NCBI GenBank assembly: GCA_051747965.1
Contig: JBNJGS010000004.1
Coordinates: 1 to 64,000 of the forward strand
From: JAQIBY01 sp051747965
GTDB lineage: Bacteria; Bacteroidota; Bacteroidia; Bacteroidales; ML635J-15
DNA: 64,000 nucleotides
Direction: 5' to 3'
This document shows, one piece after another, positions 1-8,638 of the stretch; position 1 is the first letter of the stretch, and every line of letters begins with the position of its first letter. The translations under genes and the position numbers were made by a program. Under the pieces are notes generated by a model. It worked only from the letters and a program-made list of their open reading frames with translations, was not told the origin of the DNA and did not search any database.

Positions 1-2
1 TG

Positions 3-1298
3 TATGAAATTGATACCGTTCCGGATTTCAGCTCGCCTGTATTGGTTAGTGGCAGCAGTGGCACAAGCCTCTCACAGGCAACTGTATCGGATTTGTATTT
101 TGGTACCACTTATTACTGGCGTGCCCGGGCCTACAATGCCGTTGATACTTCAGCCTGGTCAAATGTCACAAATTTTACTACAGCCTCTGCGCTTTCAAAC
201 CATTCACCTGCAAATGGTGCCATGAATGTATCGGTGAATCCAACCATAGACTGGACTTATCTTTCCGGTCTGGATGGATACATTTGCCAGGTGGATACTT
301 CGGCAGCATTCAATTCCGGGCATTTTCAGGAACTGACTTCATCCTCAGGAAGCTCGCAGACAGATGTTTCCGGTTTGCTTTATGGTACAACTTACCACTG
401 GCGGGTTGCTGCTTATCATGCTCAGGATACATCGGAATGGACTGATGTCTGGGAGTTTACAACAGATTATCAACTGACGGATGCTCCAGTGCTTGTGAGT
501 CCTGCTGATGGAAGTACCGACATTCCATTTGATCTGGTAATGGCAGAATGGGCTGCAGTAGCCGGTGCGGAATCTTATCAGTATCAATACAGTACGGATG
601 AAACCTTTGAAACATCTGTGCACAGTGAGATTACCTCTCTCTTAACAACAAACTTCACAGAATTGCAGCCTCAGACAAGCTATTTCTGGCGGGTTCGCGG
701 AGCCAATAATACCGGCTATTCTCCATGGTCGGATGTGTGGTCGTTTACCACGGAAAGTGCTCCGCTTGAGCCTCCGGTACTTGTTTCTCCGGCAGACAAT
801 GCAACCGGGCTTGATCCCTCGGAAATTTTTCTTGTCTGGTATGATGTGTTCGGAGCAAGTGAATTTGATTATCAGATATCAACAGATGCCACCTTTGCCA
901 CAGGTGTTACAGGTGGAACCGAAAATGACACCCTGGTTAGCCTGAGTGGTTTGTCAGAAGAGACACAGTTTTTCTGGCGGGTGAAATCCGGTAATAGCAC
1001 TCAGGAAAGTGCATGGTCTGAAACCTGGTCGTTTACTACCGGCCTTTATAATAGTAATTTTATCTCTGCTGCTGAAGACATTCAGCTTTACCCAAATCCG
1101 GCACGGGGTATCGTGAATTTTAAAGACAATCTGCCTGAGGACGCGTTTGTGGAGATACAGAATAACAGCGGACAGATCGTGCTGACACAAAAAATGCATA
1201 CAAACCGACTGGATGTGTCATCCCTGTCTGCCGGGACGTATGTTGTCAGGATACATTCCGCAGATGAGTATATGTGCGGAAAGCTGGTGATCCATTAA
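3..1298 (+). CDS. FnIII-like repeat surface protein, T9SS type A cargo (5' partial)
   Basis: The reading frame is already open at the left edge, so this is the C-terminal part (about 431 residues) of a larger secreted protein. Three to four fibronectin-III-like repeats of about 95 residues are visible, each ending in a YxWRV/A element followed by W(S/T)(D/E)xWxFTT. The last about 75 residues begin at LYPNPARG and finish with AGTYVVRI and KLVIH, the pattern of a T9SS type A sorting domain. The protein is therefore expected to cross the outer membrane by T9SS and be anchored or released at the surface. The repeats suggest adhesion or a carbohydrate- or protein-binding scaffold, but any catalytic domain would lie upstream of the window. 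The ATG at 42 is internal, because coding continues upstream of it. Confidence 0.85.
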   Translation, partial: YEIDTVPDFSSPVLVSGSSGTSLSQATVSDLYFGTTYYWRARAYNAVDTSAWSNVTNFTTASALSNHSPANGAMNVSVNPTIDWTYLSGLDGYICQVDTSAAFNSGHFQELTSSSGSSQTDVSGLLYGTTYHWRVAAYHAQDTSEWTDVWEFTTDYQLTDAPVLVSPADGSTDIPFDLVMAEWAAVAGAESYQYQYSTDETFETSVHSEITSLLTTNFTELQPQTSYFWRVRGANNTGYSPWSDVWSFTTESAPLEPPVLVSPADNATGLDPSEIFLVWYDVFGASEFDYQISTDATFATGVTGGTENDTLVSLSGLSEETQFFWRVKSGNSTQESAWSETWSFTTGLYNSNFISAAEDIQLYPNPARGIVNFKDNLPEDAFVEIQNNSGQIVLTQKMHTNRLDVSSLSAGTYVVRIHSADEYMCGKLVIH

Positions 1299-1374
1299 GG
1301 GAAATGGTTTTCTGCCATAATCTTGTTGTCAACATTTGATGGTCAAAGCTGTTTAATCTCTAAACAACAAGAAA

Positions 1375-1821
1375 ATGAAAATATCATTTGGCATATTTGC
1401 TTTCATTGTATTGACAACAACAGCTATGGCACAGGAAAACAAAGATAACTATAAGGAGCTCAGCCCGGAAGAGAAGCGGGTCATCATCAACAAAGGCACG
1501 GAGATGCCTTTTAGCGGAGAATATGAAGACCACTGGAAAGAAGGTATTTATACCTGTAAGCGTTGTGGGGCTCATTTGTATCGTTCTACATCCAAATTTG
1601 ATGCGCAGTGCGGATGGCCCAGTTTCGATGATGAAATAGAAGGGGCAGTAAAACGACAAACCGATGCCGATGGTGTCCGGACAGAGATTTTATGCAGCAA
1701 TTGCGGGGCTCACCTGGGACACGTGTTTACCGGCGAGCGGTTTACGGATAAAAATACCCGGCATTGTGTGAATTCCATCAGTATGGAGTTTAAACCGCTT
1801 GACGAGCTGGAAAAGGAGTGA
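1375..1821 (+). CDS. msrB: Secreted peptide-methionine (R)-S-oxide reductase
   Basis: A 148-residue MsrB domain protein that reduces methionine-R-sulfoxide in proteins. The first about 20 residues (MKISFGIFAF... ending AMAQ) form a signal peptide, so it should act in the periplasm. Zinc-site cysteines are C61/C64 (CKRC) and C107/C110 (CSNC). The catalytic cysteine is C131 in RHCVNS, and C79 in CGWPSF is placed as the recycling cysteine. The core is of normal size and all key residues are present. It stands alone downstream of the FnIII gene, and its stop is 3 bp from the stop of the convergent helicase gene. With the fRMsr, GPx and catalase genes it fits an oxidative-damage repair set, although those genes are far away and not in one operon. 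Confidence 0.93.
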   Translation: MKISFGIFAFIVLTTTAMAQENKDNYKELSPEEKRVIINKGTEMPFSGEYEDHWKEGIYTCKRCGAHLYRSTSKFDAQCGWPSFDDEIEGAVKRQTDADGVRTEILCSNCGAHLGHVFTGERFTDKNTRHCVNSISMEFKPLDELEKE

Positions 1822-1823
1822 TA

Positions 1824-3242
1824 TTAATCCCCGGTAAAATAGTCATCCGGGAAATTAACCAGATAAACCTTACTGGTAGCCCTGGTTAAAGCTGTGTACA
1901 TCCAGCGGTAATATGATACGCCCATCATGTCTTCGGTGACATACCCCTGATCAATAAAAATGGAATGCCATTGTCCTCCCTGGCTTTTATGGCATGTCAT
2001 GGCGTATGCATATTTAATCTGCAGGGCATTCAAAAAAGGATCCTTGCGTATGGCTTCTGCTTGTTTTTTGGAATCCAGGTGCTGATAATCAGCTTTTACC
2101 TCTTCATACAACTTCTGGCTTTCCTCTGCCGGGAGTGAAGCTGAGTTGATCTCCAGTGTGTCAAGCAGCAGCCGTACTTCAATTTCAAGTTCGGGATAAT
2201 CAATAAACCTGATTTCAGCATCCTGATACCTGTGTCCGTACATTTCCTGTGTCTGCCTGAGTCTGACAATTTCCACCATATCGCCGTTGGCAATAAAATC
2301 AATCGGGGCTTTTTCCGGCAGCCAGGTGTAGTTGTTTTTCACGATCATCAGCAGGTCACCGGGTGAAAGCTCTTCCTCGCGCCACAGAATCTGGTTGCGG
2401 ATTCCCTGATTATAAATATTGGCGTTTTTGTTGGAACGGCAGACAACTTTTACTTCATCCATGCCATGCCGGTCATATTCTGATTCCAGTGTATCTACGA
2501 GTTCATTTCCGGTGATGCGCCCGATATCGGAATAAGTGCTGGTTGAGAATTTCGGGATTCCCTTGGGATCACTTTGCAGCCGTTCACGTAAAGCAGTGGC
2601 ATTCATTAATATACCTGAATCTCTGGCCTGACGAATAACTTCTGTCATTTCATGCCCGCTTACATGCATACCCATGGATGAAAGCTCTGTATGATCAAGG
2701 GCAGGGGATAGCTCTGTATTTACCGGTGGCAGTTGTGCAGTATCCCCGATAAGAATCAACTTGCAATTGTTGCGGCTGAACACGAACTGCAGGAGGTCGC
2801 TGAGTAAACGGCCACTCCCAAACATGCTGTTGGGTGCGTATTCGTTGCTGATCATCGAGGCTTCGTCAACGATAAAAATGGTATCAGCGTTTTTATTATA
2901 ATTGAGTCCGAAACCTGAAAACATTTTGGCGGAATTTTTCTGCCTGTAGATTTCTTTATGAATGGTGAATGCCGGAAAACCACTGCTGTGAGACAATACT
3001 TTGGCCGCCCTGCCTGTTGGTGCCAGGAGACGGAAGCCCACCTTCATATTTTGAAGTGTTTTCACAAATGCCCCGATCATGCTCGTCTTTCCCGTTCCGG
3101 CGTATCCTCTGAGTACAAAAACGGATTTTTCACCATCAGAAAGCATGAAATCTTCAAGTTTACGCAACAGATTGAGTTGATCCTGCGTTGCATGATAAGG
3201 AAAGATTTGTAGGATATGTTTTGTGAGAAAGTTTTTAATCAT
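1824..3242 (-). CDS. RecD/Pif1-like superfamily 1 DNA helicase (AAA family ATPase)
   Basis: A 472-residue SF1 helicase. Walker A is GYAGTGKT (residues 46-53) and motif II is VDEAS. A motif III-like GDTAQLPPV follows, and the C-terminal part has the UvrD/RecD-type motifs TCHKSQGGQW and YTALTRAT. The size and motif set match the Bacteroidota proteins usually named ATP-dependent RecD-like or Pif1-like DNA helicase, which act alone and not within RecBCD. No N-terminal RecD1-type extension or nuclease domain is visible. It is transcribed leftward from a 116 bp divergent region shared with the pilin-like gene at 3359. The exact role (replication-fork or recombination support) cannot be read from the sequence. 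Confidence 0.82.
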   Translation of the reverse strand: MIKNFLTKHILQIFPYHATQDQLNLLRKLEDFMLSDGEKSVFVLRGYAGTGKTSMIGAFVKTLQNMKVGFRLLAPTGRAAKVLSHSSGFPAFTIHKEIYRQKNSAKMFSGFGLNYNKNADTIFIVDEASMISNEYAPNSMFGSGRLLSDLLQFVFSRNNCKLILIGDTAQLPPVNTELSPALDHTELSSMGMHVSGHEMTEVIRQARDSGILMNATALRERLQSDPKGIPKFSTSTYSDIGRITGNELVDTLESEYDRHGMDEVKVVCRSNKNANIYNQGIRNQILWREEELSPGDLLMIVKNNYTWLPEKAPIDFIANGDMVEIVRLRQTQEMYGHRYQDAEIRFIDYPELEIEVRLLLDTLEINSASLPAEESQKLYEEVKADYQHLDSKKQAEAIRKDPFLNALQIKYAYAMTCHKSQGGQWHSIFIDQGYVTEDMMGVSYYRWMYTALTRATSKVYLVNFPDDYFTGD

Positions 3243-3278
3243 TTTGCGTGAATCCTGCGGATTTTTCTTAAAAAATAC

Positions 3279-3286
3279 TAATTTTG
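3279..3286 (+). promoter_or_regulatory. Candidate Bacteroidota -7 box (TAnnTTTG) before the pilin-like/DUF3822/rsmD operon
   Basis: TAATTTTG is an exact match to the TAnnTTTG -7 consensus. It lies about 70 bp before the ATG at 3359 in the divergent intergenic region. No good TTTG -33 element sits at the expected 18-21 bp, so the call rests on one box. Confidence 0.33.
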
Positions 3287-3358
3287 CTGCAAACCGTAAA
3301 GGTTTAATTGAATTATTAAAAACAACGAGGAATCGAAATTATAAAAAAAAGAGAGACA

Positions 3359-3979
3359 ATGAACAAAACAGTCAAAATCATTATCCAGATCGTATTGTTG
3401 GCCTTGATTGTGTTACTGGCAATTCTTATTGTAAAAGGCATTCAGAAACCCATAGACTTTGAAAAAGAAAGAGTCGAACGATTTAATCAGGTAATTAACA
3501 GACTGGAAGACATCAGAACGGCGCAGGTTGAATTCAAAAAACGGAATGGTTATTATACACCCCATTTTGACAGCCTGCTGCATTTTATCAAAACAGAATC
3601 CATGCCGGTTGTGAAAAAAGATGGCTTTGTTCCTGATACTCTGACTGAAAAGGAAGCCGTTGAGCTTGGTATCGTCAGCAGGGATACAACTTATATCCCA
3701 TATCAGGACACCTTATTTAAATATCTGCCTTATTCTTTGGACTCAATGCCCTACATCCCTTGTGGCACACATGCCAAATTCCGTATGGATACTGCTACTG
3801 TGATGACCGGATCAAAAGTTGATGTGAAAGTGTTCGAAGCACGTGTAAACAATTGGGATATTCTTGACGGAATGGATCGGCAACTGATTGTGAACTTTAA
3901 TGCAGACAGGCAGGATAGCGTTCTCAGAGTTGGTTCACTGGAAGAAGCTACAAATAACGCCGGTAACTGGGAAAATTAA
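3359..3979 (+). CDS. Membrane-anchored pilin-like protein of unknown function
   Basis: A 206-residue protein with one N-terminal membrane helix (residues 6-26, nearly all I/L/V/A) followed by an amphipathic helix and the segment AQVEFKKRNGYYTPHFDSLL (55-74). That layout, a long hydrophobic helix leading into a helix with A..Y/F...NG.Y....DSL, resembles type IV pilins and type II secretion pseudopilins. There is no prepilin peptidase site (no G-F/MTLIE), so the helix would stay as an ordinary anchor with the C-terminal domain in the periplasm. It is followed after 9 bp by a DUF3822 gene and then rsmD, apparently as one operon. The pilin likeness is my inference from the pattern; the safe call is conserved hypothetical membrane protein. 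Confidence 0.7.
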   Translation: MNKTVKIIIQIVLLALIVLLAILIVKGIQKPIDFEKERVERFNQVINRLEDIRTAQVEFKKRNGYYTPHFDSLLHFIKTESMPVVKKDGFVPDTLTEKEAVELGIVSRDTTYIPYQDTLFKYLPYSLDSMPYIPCGTHAKFRMDTATVMTGSKVDVKVFEARVNNWDILDGMDRQLIVNFNADRQDSVLRVGSLEEATNNAGNWEN

Positions 3980-3988
3980 TCCACTGCA

Positions 3989-4831
3989 ATGCAAAATATT
4001 TTTGTTCTTGATAAAAATGTAAAAAATACTGCCCATCAAAATTGTACGATATCCATTCTGACAGGTCAGGATGGATATTGTTTTTCTGTAAAAGATCGTC
4101 AGGAAAACCGGTTTATGGGCCTTCGCTCGGTATCTCTTGATAAAGCAGCAGAGCCGGCAGAAGTCATTGAAGGACTGGAAGCATTTATCCGGGATATCTG
4201 GGGGGAGGATAAGCCCGTGGATATAAAACACCTGGTAATGGCCGGTGCTGAAACCCTGCTATTGCCAAAAGCTTTTTCTCAGGGAAACAGCCTCAAAGAA
4301 ATCATGGCATTTCATTTCCCCGACAGGACCGGAAAAGAAATTGTTTCTACTTCTTTCCCCCAGCAGGATTTTATCCTGGCAGGTCTGGTTGATGAGCATC
4401 TGAAAAATACACTTGAGGCAAAAACAATGCCGCAAAAAACAGAATTAAGCCAGGCATCATTGATCAGATCAGCATTGAAATATACAGGCCAGGGAAAAAA
4501 AGAAGCCGTATTTGTTCAGGTATGGAAAGGTTATGCCGATATGCTGGTCTTTAAAAATGGAGTACCGGCATTGTTTAATACTTATGCCCATCGCTACGGC
4601 AATGATTTGGTGTACTATGTGCTGAATCTTTATAAGCAATTAATGCTTGATCCGAAAAATTGTCCCCTAATGTTTTCCGGTTGGATAGATAAAAATGAGA
4701 CAGCCATGGTGCAACTCAATAAATTCATCAAAAATATCTATCTGGAAACCCTCAATACTGAAAAAAAATACTCTTACCAGTTCCAGGACATCATGCCACA
4801 CTATTTTGTGAATTTTTTAAATGTAGATTAA
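3989..4831 (+). CDS. DUF3822 family protein
   Basis: A 280-residue soluble protein with no signal peptide, recognised as the Bacteroidota-restricted DUF3822 family from its length, composition and position directly before rsmD. The N-terminal half reads like an actin/PilM-type subdomain (alternating strands such as HLVMAGAETLLLPKAF) and the C-terminal half continues similarly (EAVFVQVWKGYADMLVFKNG). I infer an ASKHA-like fold but cannot show nucleotide-binding motifs. Its stop codon overlaps the rsmD start by one base (4831), so the two are translationally coupled. Paired with the pilin-like gene before it, this recalls a PilM-pilin partnership; that is a hypothesis. The biochemical function is unknown. 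Confidence 0.78.
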   Translation: MQNIFVLDKNVKNTAHQNCTISILTGQDGYCFSVKDRQENRFMGLRSVSLDKAAEPAEVIEGLEAFIRDIWGEDKPVDIKHLVMAGAETLLLPKAFSQGNSLKEIMAFHFPDRTGKEIVSTSFPQQDFILAGLVDEHLKNTLEAKTMPQKTELSQASLIRSALKYTGQGKKEAVFVQVWKGYADMLVFKNGVPALFNTYAHRYGNDLVYYVLNLYKQLMLDPKNCPLMFSGWIDKNETAMVQLNKFIKNIYLETLNTEKKYSYQFQDIMPHYFVNFLNVD

Positions 4832-5376
4832 TGCGAATAATTTCCGGCAGTTTTAAAGGAAAACAAATCACGCCTCCAAAAAGATTTCAGGGCAGGCCAA
4901 CCACAGATTTTGCACGTGAAAGTATTTTTAACGTGCTGAACAATCATTATGATCTGGATCAAATCCGATTTCTTGATTTGTTTAGCGGAAGTGGTGCTTT
5001 TACATATGAAATGGGATCAAGGGGCTGTGAAGATATTACTTCCGTGGAAATTGATGCCATGCAGACGGACTTCATAAAAAGAAATATTGAAGAAATGCAG
5101 ATGGATGGGATCAGTGTTTTGAACTCCAATGCAATCAGCTTCCTGGAACGTGTACAGAAAGAATACCATATCATTTTTGCAGATCCTCCTTTTGATTCTG
5201 AGGAGTACAGGGAAATACACCAATTGGTATTTGAGCGAAAACTCCTGCGTCCGGGTGGTTTGTTGGTGCTTGAACACAGCAAAAAGCACGATTTCAGTGA
5301 ACTGCAACACTTTCTCGAACACAGAAAATACGGCGCAGTGAATTTTAGCATATTTGAACAACCAGCTGAGAATTAA
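4831..5376 (+). CDS. rsmD: 16S rRNA (guanine(966)-N2)-methyltransferase RsmD
   Basis: A 181-residue Rossmann-fold methyltransferase expected to methylate G966 (E. coli numbering) of 16S rRNA. Visible motifs are the N-terminal RPTTDFARESIFN (22-34), the SAM-binding motif DLFSGSG (49-55), and the amino-N-methyltransferase motif DPPF (118-121), which is diagnostic for N2-guanine methylation. The length is typical of the family. It starts on the last base of the DUF3822 stop and ends 29 bp before aroB, so it is probably part of the same rightward transcript. Confidence 0.93.
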   Translation: MRIISGSFKGKQITPPKRFQGRPTTDFARESIFNVLNNHYDLDQIRFLDLFSGSGAFTYEMGSRGCEDITSVEIDAMQTDFIKRNIEEMQMDGISVLNSNAISFLERVQKEYHIIFADPPFDSEEYREIHQLVFERKLLRPGGLLVLEHSKKHDFSELQHFLEHRKYGAVNFSIFEQPAEN

Positions 5377-5390
5377 TTCATTCTTTTTTA

Positions 5391-5398
5391 TATCTTTG
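5391..5398 (+). promoter_or_regulatory. Candidate -7 box immediately upstream of aroB
   Basis: TATCTTTG matches TAnnTTTG exactly and ends 7 bp before the aroB ATG. If it is used, transcription would begin at or next to the start codon and give an almost leaderless aroB message. No TTTG lies at the expected -33 spacing, and the site is inside a probable operon. Confidence 0.3.
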
Positions 5399-5405
5399 GT
5401 TACCT

Positions 5406-6434
5406 ATGAAAGATAAGGAATCTGACAGGTATATCATAAGATCAAACCTCTTGAATACCAGCATGGAATTCGGGAATATTGACATTCCTGAAAACATAAC
5501 ACAATCAGCTTTCCTGATTACAGATGAGAACCTCTATGCCAATTATCATGAGTTCATCAGTCAATTCAGGCATATTTGTATCAAGCCGGGTGAAGCGTCA
5601 AAAAATCCGGAGACAGTACTGGACATCTACAAACAACTCAAGGCTGAGAATATTGACCGTCACTGTGTAATCCTTGGGTTTGGCGGCGGCGTGGTTACAG
5701 ACATTGCGGGTTTTGTGGCTGCTACTTATCTGAGAGGTGTCCCCCTGATTCTGATACCCACAAGCCTTCTGGCAATGGCTGATGCAGCCGTTGGTGGAAA
5801 AAACGGTGTCAATTATGCCGGCATCAAAAATATGATCGGAACTGTTCGCCAGCCAGGGGCAACTCAAATTGACAGCAGTTTCCTGAAGACCTTGCCGGAT
5901 GAGCATTATAAGAACGGACTTGCTGAAGTGTTGAAAATTGCTTTCATCATGGATGAAGAGCTGATCAACGAGCTGGAAGAGTCTGTCAATGACATACTTA
6001 ATCGCAAAACTGTAGTCTTGAATAAACTCCTGCACAGAGCATGTCAACTGAAAATCCGTTTGGTAGAGAAAGATGAGCAGGACAAGAATATCAGACATAT
6101 CCTGAATTTCGGGCACAGCCTGGGACATGCCATAGAAATGGAAGACCGGATATTGCACGGACTGGCGGTGAGTAAAGGCATGATCGCAGCCATGAAACTT
6201 TCGATGCAGTACAGCGGATTAAAAGAGACAGAGTTTCTGCGATTAAGGAAGCTTTTGAAGGCTTTTGATTTGCCAGTGGAATTTGAAATGAAAGATGCTT
6301 ACTGGAAATATCTTATGCATGATAAAAAACGGACGGAAGGAAAGCTGTCTTTTATTTTCCTTGAATCAGCAGGAAACGCAGTGATCAGGAAGATAGATTT
6401 TCAGGATGTAAAAAAACTATTATATGCTACATGA
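5406..6434 (+). CDS. aroB: 3-dehydroquinate synthase
   Basis: A 342-residue AroB converting DAHP to 3-dehydroquinate with NAD and a divalent metal (shikimate pathway). It shows the NAD-binding motif GFGGGVVTDIAGF (91-103), PTSLLAMADAAVGGKNGVN (118-136), and metal ligands placed at E174 (GLAEVLK), H237 (NFGHSLGH) and H251 (ILHGLAV). One departure is visible: the usual HGEAV is HGLAV here. The start at 5406 is preferred because the N-terminal strands begin only about 10 residues in. It overlaps aroA by 11 bp, which indicates coupled expression of aroB-aroA-aroC. Confidence 0.93.
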   Translation: MKDKESDRYIIRSNLLNTSMEFGNIDIPENITQSAFLITDENLYANYHEFISQFRHICIKPGEASKNPETVLDIYKQLKAENIDRHCVILGFGGGVVTDIAGFVAATYLRGVPLILIPTSLLAMADAAVGGKNGVNYAGIKNMIGTVRQPGATQIDSSFLKTLPDEHYKNGLAEVLKIAFIMDEELINELEESVNDILNRKTVVLNKLLHRACQLKIRLVEKDEQDKNIRHILNFGHSLGHAIEMEDRILHGLAVSKGMIAAMKLSMQYSGLKETEFLRLRKLLKAFDLPVEFEMKDAYWKYLMHDKKRTEGKLSFIFLESAGNAVIRKIDFQDVKKLLYAT

Positions 6435-7686
6435 AATAAAACCGGGAGAGCTCAGTGGTGAAATAAAAATGCCTGCCTCCAAAAGCTTTGTGCAGCGGTT
6501 TATTGCTGCATCTGTGTTGGCTGACGGAATGTCATTGATTCACAATCCGGGCCGTTCTGAAGATGTGCTGGCATCCATGGCTGTTGCGCAAACTCTTGGA
6601 GCATATGCAAGAACCCTGAGTAATGGAGATATGATGATTCAGCCAGATTCTGATTTTCAGGGTGGAGAATTGTTTTGCCGGGAGTCCGGCTTATGCGCAC
6701 GCATGTATGCACCCATTGTCGGTCTTTTTGATAAGGATTTCAGTATCAACGGGTATCGGAGTCTAAAACGAAGACACTTGCTGCATGAGCTAAAGCAGTT
6801 GGAACAGTTTGGCCTGACCATCAGGGCGGAGAATGAGGACATTCCCATTTACTTTTCCGGGAAATTGCATGCTGCCGTAACAAGCATTGATGCCGGAAGA
6901 AGCAGTCAGTTGCTGACCGGTTTGCTGATGGCCCTTCCAACTTGCGATGCTGACAGCCATATTGAAGCCAGGGATCTTGTGAGCAAGCCATATGTGGATA
7001 TGACCACGGATATCCTGCAACGTTTTGGTGTGACAATTCATGAAGACGGGTCTGAATACCAAATTCCCGGGAAGCAAAAATACCGGCCTCTGGAATGTGT
7101 AGCAGAGACAGACTGGAGCGCTACAGCCAATATCATGGTGGCTGCAGCCATTTGCGGTGACCTGGATATTCTGAATGTGAACTTTAGTTCTCAACAGGCG
7201 GATATCATCATTCTTGATGTTTTTGAAAAAGCCGGGATAAATTACAGTAAAATCAGTGATACAGCCCTGCGTGTAAAAAAGTCCAGACCCAAAGCATTTT
7301 CACTGGACCTTACAGATGCACCGGATTTGTTTCCTGCAATCATACCGCTTGCCCTGAAATCCGGCGGACCCTGTCGTTTTACAAATATAAACCGACTGAT
7401 AAATAAAGAATCCAACAGACTTAAAGCTGTGATCAGAGAATACGGAAAAATGGGAGCGAAGTTTGATTTTGTGGCAGACAATGAAGTGGTTTTGTATCCG
7501 GGACAACTGTCATATTCTGATGTCAATTCGTGGGGTGACCATAGAATAGTAATGAGCCTTGCCATAGCAGGTATCGCCAATAAGGGCGTAAAAATTCATG
7601 ATTCCGGACATGTAGCCAAATCCTGGCCGGAATTTTTTACTGCATTAAAAAAAGCTGGAGGAAAAATAAGTGCATACTTACGGTAA
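6424..7686 (+). CDS. aroA: 3-phosphoshikimate 1-carboxyvinyltransferase (EPSP synthase)
   Basis: A 420-residue EPSP synthase joining shikimate-3-phosphate and PEP. Substrate-binding elements include K20/S21/R25 (ASKSFVQR), the SSQ triad (GRSSQLLTG), the catalytic-type aspartate in DAPDLFPA, KESNR, DHRIVMSL and VAKSWPEF. The loop that reads NAGTAMRP in E. coli is ESGLCARM here (87-94), so G96 and R100 equivalents are kept while T97 and P101 are replaced by L90 and M94. That is a natural variant loop; I recall related ESG...RM loops in Bacteroidota. It overlaps aroB by 11 bp and aroC by 17 bp. Confidence 0.92.
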   Translation: MLHEIKPGELSGEIKMPASKSFVQRFIAASVLADGMSLIHNPGRSEDVLASMAVAQTLGAYARTLSNGDMMIQPDSDFQGGELFCRESGLCARMYAPIVGLFDKDFSINGYRSLKRRHLLHELKQLEQFGLTIRAENEDIPIYFSGKLHAAVTSIDAGRSSQLLTGLLMALPTCDADSHIEARDLVSKPYVDMTTDILQRFGVTIHEDGSEYQIPGKQKYRPLECVAETDWSATANIMVAAAICGDLDILNVNFSSQQADIIILDVFEKAGINYSKISDTALRVKKSRPKAFSLDLTDAPDLFPAIIPLALKSGGPCRFTNINRLINKESNRLKAVIREYGKMGAKFDFVADNEVVLYPGQLSYSDVNSWGDHRIVMSLAIAGIANKGVKIHDSGHVAKSWPEFFTALKKAGGKISAYLR

Positions 7687-8638
7687 ATTGTTTCAAATAC
7701 ATGTGTGGGGTACTTCCCACAATCCACAAATGGGAGTGATTATTGATTCGCTACCTCCGGGGATACCCCTGGAAGTGAAAGATTTTGAAGCGGATTTGAC
7801 AAGACGCAGGACAGGGGCGTATGGTACCAGCCAGCGCAACGAATCAGATGTGCCTGAAATCATTTCCGGAGTATATCGGGGAAAAACCACGGGTGCCCCA
7901 TTGCATATCATCTTTACAAATACCGGCCAGCGCTCCGAAGAATACAATTCCCGGGAATTTCCCCGGCCCGGGCATGCTGATATGGTTGCTGACAAAAAAT
8001 ATCATGGATACAATGATTCGCGCGGTGGAGGCTTTTTCAGTGGCCGGATGACAGTTTTGCTCGTAGCTGCAGGTGTGGTGGCAAAATTAATGATGAAATC
8101 ACTGCAGATCAGAAGTGAGATTCTTTTCCCCCTGGATCACGAAACGATCAAACAGGCTGCAAAAGCCGGAGACTCCCTCGGAGCCGAAATAAAAGTGCAT
8201 ATTGAGGGCTTGCCCGCAGGTACCGGTGAACCTTTTTTCAGCAGCATAGAGTCAGAAATTTCAAGACTTGTTTTTTCCATTCCCGGTGCCAAAGCCATCG
8301 CTTTTGGCGAAGGCTTCAGAGCTGACAGAATGTGCGGATCTGACTATAACGATGCCATCATCAATGCGGAAGGGAAAACAGAAACCAATCATGATGGAGG
8401 TATCAATGGCGGCATTGCCAATGGCAATCCAATTGTTTTTACAGTTAAATTCAAACCTACCTCGAGCATCAGTAAAACGCAAAAAAGCTGGCACCCCAAA
8501 TCAAACAAGCGTGAAGAAATCAACATACATGGTCGGCATGATGTATGTTACGGACTCCGGACACCGGTAATTCTGGAAGCCGTAGCTGCCATTGCACTGC
8601 TGGATCTGAGTATGCAAAAAAAAGCCATGGAAATATGA
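7670..8638 (+). CDS. aroC: Chorismate synthase, short divergent form
   Basis: A 322-residue chorismate synthase (EPSP to chorismate, FMN-dependent), shorter than the usual 350-360. A GTG start at 7670 inside aroA gives the family N-terminus (TYGKLFQIHVWGTSH). Catalytic histidines are kept as H17 (GTSH) and H102 (RPGHAD), and GGINGGIANG, KPTSSI and GRHD (288-291) are recognisable. Several signature positions differ: GESHG is GTSHN, RRRPG is RRRTG, the GRSSARET loop is GFFSGRMT (121-128), and GRHDPC is GRHDVC. The gene context (aroB-aroA before it) strongly supports the function despite this divergence. Its TGA overlaps the ATG of the next gene (ATGA). Confidence 0.86.
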   Translation: MHTYGKLFQIHVWGTSHNPQMGVIIDSLPPGIPLEVKDFEADLTRRRTGAYGTSQRNESDVPEIISGVYRGKTTGAPLHIIFTNTGQRSEEYNSREFPRPGHADMVADKKYHGYNDSRGGGFFSGRMTVLLVAAGVVAKLMMKSLQIRSEILFPLDHETIKQAAKAGDSLGAEIKVHIEGLPAGTGEPFFSSIESEISRLVFSIPGAKAIAFGEGFRADRMCGSDYNDAIINAEGKTETNHDGGINGGIANGNPIVFTVKFKPTSSISKTQKSWHPKSNKREEINIHGRHDVCYGLRTPVILEAVAAIALLDLSMQKKAMEI

